Shown here piece after piece: positions 52,771 through 60,245 of a stretch of DNA of 64,000 nucleotides (positions within the stretch are counted from its first letter, which is position 1; each line of letters starts with the position of its first letter). Source of the stretch: Streptomyces sp. 2114.4 (GTDB lineage: Bacteria > Actinomycetota > Actinomycetes > Streptomycetales > Streptomycetaceae); contig NZ_FYEY01000001.1 of assembly GCF_900187385.1 (NCBI RefSeq), positions 3,038,001 through 3,102,000 of the forward strand. Direction: 5' to 3'. A program made the position numbers and the translations under genes. Under the pieces are notes generated by a model. The model was given only the letters and a program-made list of their open reading frames with translations, was not told the origin of the DNA and searched no databases.

Positions 52771-53883
52771 TCACGCGGGCGGCGGGCCGCCGTGCCGGCG
52801 CGGCAGGCCGAACAGCGGGAACAGCCGCTCGGTGTCCAGGAAGCACTGCAGCGCGGTGATCCGGCCGCCCGCCGTCTCGATGACCTGGATCGCCCAGGGC
52901 GTGCCGTCCGCGCGGTACTGCCCGAACGCCGGCCGGCCGTTCGCCGCGACCGGCACCAGATGCGACCCCTCGCAGCCGCAGCCCGGCCCCAGCATCCACT
53001 TCACGATGTCCTCGTGGCCGCGCAGCCACAGCTCGAGCGGCGGCATGGAAAGCGTGGAGTCCTCGTGCAGCACGGCCGTGAGCGCGTCCATGTCGAACCG
53101 TTCGAAAGCGTCGACATAGCGCCGCAGCAGCTCCTGCTGGGCGTCGTCCAGCGGCTGCTGCGCCGCGCCGGCAGCGGTGTCACCGGAGGCGGCGAGCGTC
53201 GCACGGGCCCGCTGCAGGGCGCTGTTGACCGAGGCGACCGAGCTTCCCAGCAGCTCGGCGACCTCACTCGCCGGCCAGCTGAGCACTTCCCTCAGGATCA
53301 GCACCGCCCGCTGCCGGGGCGCCAGCCGCTGCAGCGCGGCAATGAACGCCAGGCGGACCGACTCCCGGGCGACGGCGGTCTCCGCCGGGTCCGCCGTCGA
53401 CGCCAGCACCCGCTGGTCCGGTACGGGCCCGATCCAGGTCGCCTCGGGCAGGCCGGTGCCGACCGGGGTGTCCACGCTGGACGGGGAGGCGAGATCCATC
53501 GGCCGGGCCCGGCGCTGACCGCCCTTGAGCAGGTCGAGGCACACATTCGTGGCGATCCGGTAGAGCCAGGACCGCAGGGACGCCCGCCCCTCGAACCGGT
53601 CGTAGCCCCGCCAGGCGCGCACCATCGTCTCCTGCACGGCGTCCTCGGCCTCGAACGCCGAGCCCAGCATCCGGTAGCAGTAGCCGGTCAGCTCGGTGCG
53701 GTGGGCCTCCAGCCGGTCCACGGGCTCGGTCCGGTCCACGGGCTCGTTCCGGGGCGCCGCCTCGCTGCGGGGCGCCGACTCGTTCCGGGGCGCGGGCTCC
53801 TTCCCGGGCGCGCGACCCGTGCCGCCGCCCGCCGGCCCGGCTTGGTCGGCCGCCGTGCTTGCGCTCGTCGAGGACCGTTTCAT
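52771..53883 (-). CDS. ECF sigma factor with C-terminal SnoaL-like domain (SigG/SigJ-like)
   Basis: A 370-residue ECF factor. An N-terminal low-complexity tail with PRNE/PRSE-type repeats leads to sigma region 2 (LTGYCYRMLGSAFEAEDAVQETMVRAWRGYDRFEGRASLRSWLYRIATNVCLDLLK) and region 4 (LQRLAPRQRAVLILREVLSWPASEVAELLGSSVASVNSALQRARATL). The C-terminal 120 residues form a SnoaL/NTF2-like fold (LRRYVDAFERFDMDALTAVLHEDSTLSMPP ... WAIQVIETAGGRITALQCFLD) of the group that regulates itself without a classical anti-sigma factor. No anti-sigma gene is adjacent. The ATG at 53883 was chosen over a GTG 13 codons upstream; support is slight. Confidence 0.9.
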   Translation of the reverse strand: MKRSSTSASTAADQAGPAGGGTGRAPGKEPAPRNESAPRSEAAPRNEPVDRTEPVDRLEAHRTELTGYCYRMLGSAFEAEDAVQETMVRAWRGYDRFEGRASLRSWLYRIATNVCLDLLKGGQRRARPMDLASPSSVDTPVGTGLPEATWIGPVPDQRVLASTADPAETAVARESVRLAFIAALQRLAPRQRAVLILREVLSWPASEVAELLGSSVASVNSALQRARATLAASGDTAAGAAQQPLDDAQQELLRRYVDAFERFDMDALTAVLHEDSTLSMPPLELWLRGHEDIVKWMLGPGCGCEGSHLVPVAANGRPAFGQYRADGTPWAIQVIETAGGRITALQCFLDTERLFPLFGLPRRHGGPPPA

Positions 53884-54057
53884 CGAGGACCGCCCATCCG
53901 CCCGTGAGCCGACCACCGGCACACGCGCCCGACGCTACCGGAGCAGTGGCCACCAGTCTGCTCCTCGCCAGGGGGCTCCGCAGCCGGGGGCCGGACGCGG
54001 GAGAACAGCGCAAAGGCGGGCCGGGCACCACGGCCCGGCCCGCCCCGCGTCTGTAGG

Positions 54058-54219
54058 TCATCTGCGCAACTGCACGCCGCGCAGCACCCCTCCGACGACC
54101 GCTCCGGCCACCACGCTCAGCCCGAGCCGGGCAGGTTCCGTCAATCCGGAGAACACGGTGTGCGTGAGCGCGAAAACGACCACGACCGCGAGAACTCCGG
54201 CGATCAGCGCCTTTCTCAT
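54058..54219 (-). CDS. Small two-helix membrane protein (53 aa)
   Basis: A 53-residue protein: MRKALIAGVLAVVVVFALTH, then TEPARLGLSVVAGAVVGGVLRGVQLRR, two hydrophobic segments with Gly/Ala zipper patterns and a basic end. GGGCAAGAA precedes the ATG. It begins 13 bp after the stop of the secreted Gly-rich gene, on the same strand, so it is almost certainly co-transcribed and could be an immunity or export partner. That role is inference; no homologue is recognised. Confidence 0.6.
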   Translation of the reverse strand: MRKALIAGVLAVVVVFALTHTVFSGLTEPARLGLSVVAGAVVGGVLRGVQLRR

Positions 54220-54232
54220 TTCTTGCCCATCA

Positions 54233-54784
54233 TCAGCAATCGGAAAGCGAAAGCACCGCGCCGGAGACCAGACCTCCGAAAGCCCCCGCCGTGGCGCCCG
54301 CGGCACACCCGGTCTCGGCGCCCGCTATACAGCCGCCTATCCCGCCGGACACCACATAGTCCTTGATCTTTTCGTTGGCGCATTGGGAGTAGCTCTCGGC
54401 CGCCACGCTCCGTGCGGTGACGCCGAGATCCCGGAAGCTCCGGGTCGCCCGCACGGTCACCGTGGCGCCCTTGGCCCGGTAGCTGACATGCGCCGTCTTG
54501 CCGTTCTTCAGTTTGATGGCGGTGCCCAGCGAGCCCACCGTCCGACGGCCGGGACCGACCAGCTCCAGCTTCTTGCCGGCCACCGTGAAGTGGTAACCGG
54601 CGGGCATGGAAAGGGTGGCCGTCAGCGTTTTGGCGTCCGGCGACCTGAGCGACTTCAGCTTGAATCCCTTGACGGAACTCACCGATTTCGCGGAATGCGG
54701 CGCACTGTGCGCGGAGGCGGGACCGGCCACCCCCGCAAGAGTCAGTGCGGTGAGTGCGGTCGCAGCGGTCCTACGGAACCTCAT
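54233..54784 (-). CDS. Secreted protein with Gly/Ala-rich bacteriocin-like C-terminus
   Basis: A 183-residue exported protein. The signal peptide is MRFRRTAATALTALTLAG to ASA-HS. The middle (KGFKLKSLRSPDAKTLTATLSMPAGYHFTVAGKKLELVGPG) is a beta-rich soluble domain. The final 40 residues change character: GGIGGCIAGAETGCAAGATAGAFGG, then VSGAVLSLSDC, with GxxxG helices and three cysteines, like the membrane-active part of class II bacteriocins. GGGGAAACGGGG precedes the ATG at 54784. The mature activity is unknown. Alternative reading: a surface protein with a C-terminal hydrophobic anchor. Confidence 0.75.
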   Translation of the reverse strand: MRFRRTAATALTALTLAGVAGPASAHSAPHSAKSVSSVKGFKLKSLRSPDAKTLTATLSMPAGYHFTVAGKKLELVGPGRRTVGSLGTAIKLKNGKTAHVSYRAKGATVTVRATRSFRDLGVTARSVAAESYSQCANEKIKDYVVSGGIGGCIAGAETGCAAGATAGAFGGLVSGAVLSLSDC

Positions 54785-54961
54785 ATATCCCCGTTTCCCC
54801 GTGTGGATCGATTCCGTGATCAGCCTATGAGGGGCGTCGCAAATGCAAGATCCATAGCGAGTAATTTCGGGGTAAACGCAGCCACTTACGGGGCAGTTCG
54901 CCCCTCGCGCGAGCTGACGGGGCGCCACCGGCGGGGCCCGGGACGGCCCTTCGGTGTCCGG

Positions 54962-55999
54962 CTACCACCGCGCCGCCACCGCCGACCCCCGTTCCGAGAG
55001 GCGCGGGGCGCACAGGATGCGCTTGCGGCGGACCCGGCGGCCCTCGATGGCGGCGACCGCGAGGCGGGCGGCCTCCTTGGCGATCTCGCCCAGGCCCCAG
55101 TCGACGGTGGTCAGGGGCGGGGTGAGGACCCGGGAGACGGGGTGGTCGTCGAAGCCGACGACCGAGAGGTCGCGGCCGACGGTCAGGGAGGCCTCGGCGG
55201 CGGCCGCGTAGACGCCGTAGGCGATGGAGTCGGAGAAGCAGAAGACCGCGGTGACCGGGACGGGACCGGCGGGACGGCGGCCGTCCGGGCTGCCCGCCAG
55301 GACCCGGCGGGCCATCGCGGTCGCCTCGCCCAACTCCTGCGGGCAGGGCAGGACTTCGGCCTCGATGCCGAGCCGGTCGGCGGCCTCGCGCACATAGACG
55401 TCGGCGGGGCGGTCGGGGGTGGACGGGCCGGTGGGGGTCAGCACGGTGACCCGGCGGTGGCCCAGCCCCCGGAGGTAGTCCAGGACGGCATCGATGCCGG
55501 CCCGGTTGTCGAAGAGCACTTCACCCGCCGTACGGGCCCGGCTCAGGGCGTCGCCGATGGAGACCACCGGCACCGCGTCGGCGATCGCCGCCCAGCCCTC
55601 GGCGGACGGATCGACGGGCGAGACCAGCAGGCCGTCCACCCGCTGGTCGCGCAGCTGCTTGGCGAGGGACAGCTCCCGCCCGGGGTCGCCGCCCGCGTCG
55701 AGGATCAGCGCATAGCGGTCGCCGGCCAGCAGCTCCCGCCCTATCGCCGCCATCAGCTGCTGCTGCCAGAGGTCCTGCAGATCACCGGCGAGCACACCGA
55801 CCGTGCTCGTACGGCCGCTGGCGAGGGCGCGGGCGATCGGATCGGCCTCGTAGCCGAGCTCGGCGGCGGCCTTGCGCACCCGCTCCTCGGTTTCCTTGGA
55901 GACGTGCTTGCCGCGCAACGCGTAGGAGACGGCCGCGGTGGAGAGGCCGGTGGCCTCGGCCACTTCGCGGAGGGTGGTGCGCTTATTGGGCCTGGCCAT
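54962..55999 (-). CDS. LacI family transcriptional regulator
   Basis: A 345-residue repressor. The N-terminal HTH and hinge are TTLREVAEATGLSTAAVSYALRGKHVSKETEERVRKAAAELGYEADPIARALASGRTSTVGVL. The rest is the periplasmic-binding-like effector domain (DLQDLWQQQLMAAIGREL, DGLLVSPVDPSAEGW, FDNRAGIDAVLDYLRGLGHRRVTVLTP, SLTVGRDLSVVGFDDHPVSRVLTPPLTTV). The ATG at 55999 gives MARPNKRTTL; an upstream start is possible. It diverges from the amidohydrolase gene across 264 bp containing the strong inverted repeat at 56118-56155, its probable operator. Confidence 0.92.
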   Translation of the reverse strand: MARPNKRTTLREVAEATGLSTAAVSYALRGKHVSKETEERVRKAAAELGYEADPIARALASGRTSTVGVLAGDLQDLWQQQLMAAIGRELLAGDRYALILDAGGDPGRELSLAKQLRDQRVDGLLVSPVDPSAEGWAAIADAVPVVSIGDALSRARTAGEVLFDNRAGIDAVLDYLRGLGHRRVTVLTPTGPSTPDRPADVYVREAADRLGIEAEVLPCPQELGEATAMARRVLAGSPDGRRPAGPVPVTAVFCFSDSIAYGVYAAAAEASLTVGRDLSVVGFDDHPVSRVLTPPLTTVDWGLGEIAKEAARLAVAAIEGRRVRRKRILCAPRLSERGSAVAARW

Positions 56000-56101
56000 G
56001 TCCGGAAGCCTACCCAAGGAGGGCGCGGCAGCCGGTCACGATGCGGCGCCCGCCGGGCGGCGCCCCGGGGGCGGCAACGGCCCGCCGGACCCGGCGGGGC
56101 C

Positions 56102-56107
56102 TTGACA
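56102..56107 (+). promoter_or_regulatory. Possible -35 box upstream of amidohydrolase
   Basis: A perfect TTGACA immediately upstream of the operator. A -10 is weak (TTCACT at 18-nt spacing would lie inside the operator). Confidence 0.4.
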
Positions 56108-56117
56108 GCACTCCCGG

Positions 56118-56177
56118 TTAACCGCTTCACTTAAACGCATCAGTGAAGCGGTTAAGCACAGCGGTTAAGTACAGCGG
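56118..56177. promoter_or_regulatory. LacI-type operator region: 14-bp perfect inverted repeat plus 13-bp tandem repeats
   Basis: TTAACCGCTTCACT (56118-56131) is perfectly inverted as AGTGAAGCGGTTAA (56142-56155) with a 10-bp spacer. The core AGCGGTTAAG is repeated every 13 bp at 56147, 56160 and partially 56173. It lies between the LacI regulator and the operon it presumably controls. Confidence 0.8.
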
Positions 56178-56263
56178 GAGCAGGCGGTCCGGGGCGCGGG
56201 CCACGACGGGCCCGCGCCCCGCACCACCGCCCACGCCACCGCCCCGCACCCGGAGGGAGGGCC

Positions 56264-57181
56264 GTGCCCACCGACGTCCACCAGCACCTCTGGCCGCCCG
56301 GGTTCCTCGCACTGCTGCGGTCCCGCAGTGCGCCGCCGCGGCTGGACGGCTGGACGCTGCACCTGCCGGGCGAGCCCCCGTACGCCGTCGACCCCGCCGA
56401 CCACGACATCGCGGCCCGCGCCCGGCTCGCCCGCGCCGACGGCCTCGACCTGGCCCTGGTGTCGCTCTCCAGCCCGCTCGGCATCGAATACCTGCCGCCC
56501 GCCGAGGCCGCCCCCCTGCTCGCCGCCTTCCACGACGGCGCGCTGGACCTGCCCGCCCCCTTCGGCGTCTGGGCCTCGGCCTGTCTGTCCGCACCCGAGC
56601 CGGACCCCGACGCCCTGCGGCGCGAGCTGGCCCGCGGCTGCGTGGGGCTGCAACTGCCCGCCACCGCCCTGCTCGACGCCGCCGGATGGGCCCGGTGCGC
56701 CCCGCTGCTGGACGCCGCCGCCGAGCGGGACGCGCCGCTGTTCGTCCATCCCGGCCCGGCCCCGGCCGCGGACCGGGACGCCCCCGCCTGGTGGCCCGCG
56801 CTGGTCCCCTACCTCCAGCAGCTGCACGCCTCGTGGTTCGCCTTCCGCGCCTTCGGCCGGCCGCGCCACCCGGACCTGCGGGTCTGCTTCGCGGCCCTGG
56901 CCGGCCTGGCCCCGCTGCACGGCGAACGGCTGGTCGCCCGCGGCGGCGGCCGGGACCGCGGCCGGGTGGACTGCAAGGTGTTCTACGAGACCTCCTCGTA
57001 CGGGACCCGTGCGGTCGACGCGCTGGTCCGGGCGGCGGGCATCGATGTCGTCGTCAGCGGCAGCGACCGCCCCTATGCCGAACCCGTCCTCCCCGACCTC
57101 GGCGCTCAGGCCGCCGTGCACGCCCTGCGCACCGCCAACCCGGCCCGTCTGCTGGGCCCGACGAAAGGAGCCCGCCCATGA
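56264..57181 (+). CDS. Amidohydrolase family protein (amidohydrolase_2 type)
   Basis: A 305-residue TIM-barrel hydrolase. DVHQHLWPPGF supplies the metal HxH. LFVHPGPAPA carries the strand-5/6 His and DVVVSGSDRPYAEP the strand-8 Asp. Members include decarboxylases such as those acting on gamma-resorcylate or aminocarboxymuconate semialdehyde, and lactonases. The particular reaction is not evident. The GTG at 56264 follows GGAGGGAGG. Its stop overlaps the ATG of the cupin gene (ATGA), so both proteins are made together under LacI control. Confidence 0.8.
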   Translation: MPTDVHQHLWPPGFLALLRSRSAPPRLDGWTLHLPGEPPYAVDPADHDIAARARLARADGLDLALVSLSSPLGIEYLPPAEAAPLLAAFHDGALDLPAPFGVWASACLSAPEPDPDALRRELARGCVGLQLPATALLDAAGWARCAPLLDAAAERDAPLFVHPGPAPAADRDAPAWWPALVPYLQQLHASWFAFRAFGRPRHPDLRVCFAALAGLAPLHGERLVARGGGRDRGRVDCKVFYETSSYGTRAVDALVRAAGIDVVVSGSDRPYAEPVLPDLGAQAAVHALRTANPARLLGPTKGARP

Positions 57182-57738
57182 CGTACCGCACCTCCCCGGC
57201 CGCCACCGCCCGAGAGGTCCCCGACGGCGAGGAGCCGTTCACCGCACTGCCCGAGCGCAACCTCGACCGGCGCGAGCTGCAGGACCTGGTCGAAGAGCTC
57301 GCCACCCGCCCGGACCTGTGGCGTGAACAGGTCGCCTTCTCGGACACCGAGCGCCACTACGCCTCCCTGCACCGCGATGAGTTCGTCGATGTCTGGCTGC
57401 TGTGCTGGACCCGGCAGAACGACACCGGCTGGCACGACCACGACCTCTCCTCCGGGGCGGTGCGGGTCGTCCAGGGCGTGCTGACCGAGTCCAACCCCCG
57501 GATCGGCGGTGAGCACCTGGCCACCGCGGTCGGCGCGGGCTCCTCCTTCTCCTTCGGCCCGGACCACATCCACCGGCTCACCGGGGCGAGCGACGATGCG
57601 GTGTCGGTGCACGCCTACTCACCGCCGCTGTGGCGACTGGGCCAGTACGACATCACCGAGGACGGGCTGATGCGACGGATCTCGGTCTCCTACGCGGACG
57701 AGCTGCGGCCGACGGACGGGACGACGACCGCGGCCTGA
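57178..57738 (+). CDS. Cysteine dioxygenase-like thiol dioxygenase (cupin)
   Basis: A 186-residue cupin of the cysteine dioxygenase family. The iron ligands are visible: HDH in NDTGWHDHDLSSGAV and the third His in VSVHAYSPPLWRLGQY, both characteristic. FGPDHIHRLTG is the conserved segment between them. The enzymes add O2 to a thiol to give a sulfinate; this branch may use cysteine, mercaptopropionate or another thiol. AAAGGAG precedes the ATG. It is coupled to the amidohydrolase gene and followed by a terminator, so this is a two-gene transcript. Confidence 0.88.
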   Translation: MTYRTSPAATAREVPDGEEPFTALPERNLDRRELQDLVEELATRPDLWREQVAFSDTERHYASLHRDEFVDVWLLCWTRQNDTGWHDHDLSSGAVRVVQGVLTESNPRIGGEHLATAVGAGSSFSFGPDHIHRLTGASDDAVSVHAYSPPLWRLGQYDITEDGLMRRISVSYADELRPTDGTTTAA

Positions 57739-57778
57739 CCGGCCGGTCCGGGCGCTCCGGCGGCCCGGGGCCCGACCA

Positions 57779-57805
57779 CCGGCGGCCCGCGCTCCGGGCC
57801 GCCGG
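57779..57805 (+). terminator. Terminator after the cupin gene
   Basis: A perfect 11-bp stem (57779-57789 with 57795-57805) with a 5-nt loop follows the cupin stop. The permease beyond has its own promoter. Confidence 0.7.
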
Positions 57806-57861
57806 CGCCCCGCCCGCCCCCGGACCGCCCGGCCTCGCCCGTCACCACGATTTACTCCCCA

Positions 57862-57910
57862 CCTATTGACCTTCCATTCATCGCCATCGATCCTGCATGA
57901 ATCCATACAG
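57862..57910 (+). promoter_or_regulatory. Promoter and operator of the NCS1 permease
   Basis: TTGACC (57866-57871, within CCTATTGAC) lies 27 nt from CTGCAT-N6-ATACAG (57893-57910), which ends 21 bp before the permease ATG. CCTATTGAC, CTGCATGA and the spacing are the same as at the betaine importer promoter (49068-49116). Confidence 0.65.
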
Positions 57911-57931
57911 GCGGCGACGCGAGGCGGACTC

Positions 57932-59353
57932 ATGGCAGGTGTGGTCGAACGGCGCTCCATCGACGTCGTCCCCGACGAGGAACGGCACGGCAGCGCGGTC
58001 AGCCAGTTCACGCTCTGGCTGGGCGCCAACCTCCAGATCACCGCCGTCGTCACCGGCGCGCTGGCCGTCGTCTTCGGGGCGAACGCCTTCTGGTCGCTGA
58101 TCGGGCTGCTGCTCGGCAACCTCCTGGGCGGTGCGGTGATGGCGCTGCACTCCGCCCAGGGGCCACGGCTCGGACTGCCGCAGATGATCACCTCGCGGGC
58201 CCAGTTCGGGGTGCGCGGCGCGGTGGTCCCGCTGGCGCTGGTCATCGTGATGTACATCGGGTTCTTCGCCAGCGGCAGCGTGCTGGCCGGGCAGGCCGTC
58301 GGCGAGCTGACGCACCTCGGCGAGACCCCGGGGATCGTCCTGTTCGCCGCGGTCACCGCCGTGGCCGCGGCCGTCGGCTACCGCCTGATCCACACCCTCG
58401 GCAAGATCGCCGGCCTGGTCTGCGCACTGGCCTTCGTCTACCTCGGCATCCGGCTGCTGCAGCGCACCGACCTCGGCACGCTCCTCGCCGACCACCGCTT
58501 CGGGCTGCCGGTCTTCCTGCTCGCCGTCTCGCTCTCGGCCTCCTGGCAGCTGGCGTTCGGCCCGTACGTCGCGGACTACTCGCGCTACCTGCCGCGGCAC
58601 ACCTCGGCGCGCGCCACGTTCTGGTGGACGCTGTCCGGTTCGGTGCTCGGCTCGCAGTGGTCGATGACGTTCGGCGCGCTGGCCGCCGCCGCGGCGCCCG
58701 CGGCATTCGTGGGCCACGAGGTCAGCTACATCGTCGGCCTGGGCGGCGCGGGTCTGATCGCCTCGTTCCTCTACTTCGTCATCGCCCTCGGCAAACTCAC
58801 CATCAACATCCTCAACACCTATGGCGGGTTCATGTCGCTGGTCACCAGCGTCAGCGGCTTCCGCGGGCAGCGCACCCTCACCCCGCGCGGCCGCTCCGCC
58901 TACATCGCCGGGATCATGGTGGCCGGCACCGCCGTCGCTCTCCTGGGCAAGGACTCGTTCCTGACGTCCTTCAAGGACTTCCTGCTCTTCCTGCTGACCT
59001 TCTTCACGCCCTGGTCGGCGGTGAACCTCGTCGACTACTACCTGATCTCGAAGGAGCGTTACGACATCCCGGCGCTCAGCGACCCGGCAGGACGCTACGG
59101 CGCCTGGAACGTGCGGGCGCTGGCGGTCTACGTCCTCGGGGTGCTCGCCCAGCTCCCGTTCCTGGCCACGCACTTCTACACCGGCCCGCTGGTGGCACCG
59201 CTCGGCGGCGCCGATATCTCCTGGCTCGTGGGGCTCGCCGTACCGGCCGTCCTGTACGGGCTGACCGCCCGCCACGACGCCGCCCGTACGGCAGCGCCGA
59301 CAGCGCCGGCGGCGCCCCAGGAGGACCGGAATCCGGCCGGATCGGGGGGCTAG
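57932..59353 (+). CDS. NCS1 family nucleobase/hydantoin-type permease
   Basis: A 473-residue permease of the cytosine/purine/hydantoin symporter family with 12 helices. RHGSAVSQFTLWLGANLQITAVVTGALAVVFG is the canonical start. GPRLGLPQMITSRAQFGVRGAVVP, SWQLAFGPYVADYSRYLP and LTFFTPWSAVNLVDYYL are NCS1 signatures. GAGG precedes the ATG at 57932. Substrate options are cytosine, uracil, allantoin, hydantoins or related N-heterocycles. It shares promoter architecture with the betaine importer, implying common control. Confidence 0.93.
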   Translation: MAGVVERRSIDVVPDEERHGSAVSQFTLWLGANLQITAVVTGALAVVFGANAFWSLIGLLLGNLLGGAVMALHSAQGPRLGLPQMITSRAQFGVRGAVVPLALVIVMYIGFFASGSVLAGQAVGELTHLGETPGIVLFAAVTAVAAAVGYRLIHTLGKIAGLVCALAFVYLGIRLLQRTDLGTLLADHRFGLPVFLLAVSLSASWQLAFGPYVADYSRYLPRHTSARATFWWTLSGSVLGSQWSMTFGALAAAAAPAAFVGHEVSYIVGLGGAGLIASFLYFVIALGKLTINILNTYGGFMSLVTSVSGFRGQRTLTPRGRSAYIAGIMVAGTAVALLGKDSFLTSFKDFLLFLLTFFTPWSAVNLVDYYLISKERYDIPALSDPAGRYGAWNVRALAVYVLGVLAQLPFLATHFYTGPLVAPLGGADISWLVGLAVPAVLYGLTARHDAARTAAPTAPAAPQEDRNPAGSGG

Positions 59354-59393
59354 CCCTACCGCGCCGCCCGCCCGGCGTCCGTATTCTCGCGGC

Positions 59394-59825
59394 ATGGCGA
59401 TCCACGACCCCGAGCTGCGCAAGGAACTCGACGCGACCCTCCAGACGCGCAAGGAACTGGGGCCGGAGTACGAGTCCGAACTCCTGGAGTCCTTCCTGGA
59501 GACGCTGGAGCGGAGCGTCGACCAGCGGGTGCGGCGGCAACTCGCCGAACAGCAGGTCCAGGTGGCCCGCGGCACCCGGCCGCCGCGCCCCGGGGGCGGC
59601 GGCCCGCTCTCCTGGGAGCGGTGCGGGCTCGCCGCGCTCTCGCTGGTGCTGGCCGTGCCGCTGTCCGCGATCGCCGCGAGCCAGGCCGGGGAAGCGGGAC
59701 TGCTGATGTGCTGGGCCGGGATCGTCGGCGTCAACGCCGTAGCGGGCGGCGGCCTGCACCGGCTGGTGCGCTCCCGCACGGACCACCGCGACGGCGCAGG
59801 GGACACCGAAGACCGCAGGGGCTGA
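59394..59825 (+). CDS. Conserved small membrane protein of unknown function
   Basis: A 143-residue protein: a charged, probably coiled N-terminal half (LRKELDATLQTRKELGPEYESELLESFLETLERSVDQRVRRQLAEQQ) and two membrane helices (CGLAALSLVLAVPLSAIAAS, AGLLMCWAGIVGVNAVAGG). The N-terminus resembles other Streptomyces small proteins encoded beside large gene neighbourhoods, but no function is known to me. The ATG at 59394 has a weak ribosome site. It follows the permease by 40 bp. Confidence 0.7.
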   Translation: MAIHDPELRKELDATLQTRKELGPEYESELLESFLETLERSVDQRVRRQLAEQQVQVARGTRPPRPGGGGPLSWERCGLAALSLVLAVPLSAIAASQAGEAGLLMCWAGIVGVNAVAGGGLHRLVRSRTDHRDGAGDTEDRRG

Positions 59826-60187
59826 AGGCCCCAGGAGCCGGAAGCCGGAAGCCGCAAGAGCCTGAAGGCCGCAGGAGTCCGAAGACCGCGGAGCTCTCAA
59901 GGCTTCGGCAGGGACCGGAAGGTGCGGGGGCCGCCGCACCCCGGCGCTGCCGGGGGCGGGACGACGGCGGTCCCCCGCACGGGACGCGTTCCGGGGTGAA
60001 GCCGGTCGGCGCATCCGGTGGCGACGGTGGAGGTCCGGGAGCCGCTCCGGAGGTCCTTGTCGCCGTGACCTCAATCTGCCCGACGCGTGTTAAGCCCGTG
60101 CTGCGAGCACATGACGCATACGTACACCTTGCGGCGACGCCCCGTTTCCTGACGTCCGCTTGACGCCGTGACAGGTGCGGAACGGAC
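59826..60187. other. Gene-free 362-bp stretch
   Basis: No convincing gene is seen between the small membrane protein and the cystathionine beta-synthase terminator. It includes short degenerate direct repeats (ctgaaggcc-c/g-caggag at about 59823 and 59862) and an AT-richer part near 60100-60150. Confidence 0.5.
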
Positions 60188-60234
60188 GGCGGCCGGGGCG
60201 TGGAAGACGGTCACCGCCCCACGCCCCGGCCGCC
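60188..60234 (-). terminator. Terminator after cystathionine beta-synthase
   Basis: A perfect 16-bp stem (60188-60203 with 60219-60234) and 15-nt loop, 12 bp beyond the stop codon. Confidence 0.8.
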
Positions 60235-60245
60235 GGGTCCCGTCG

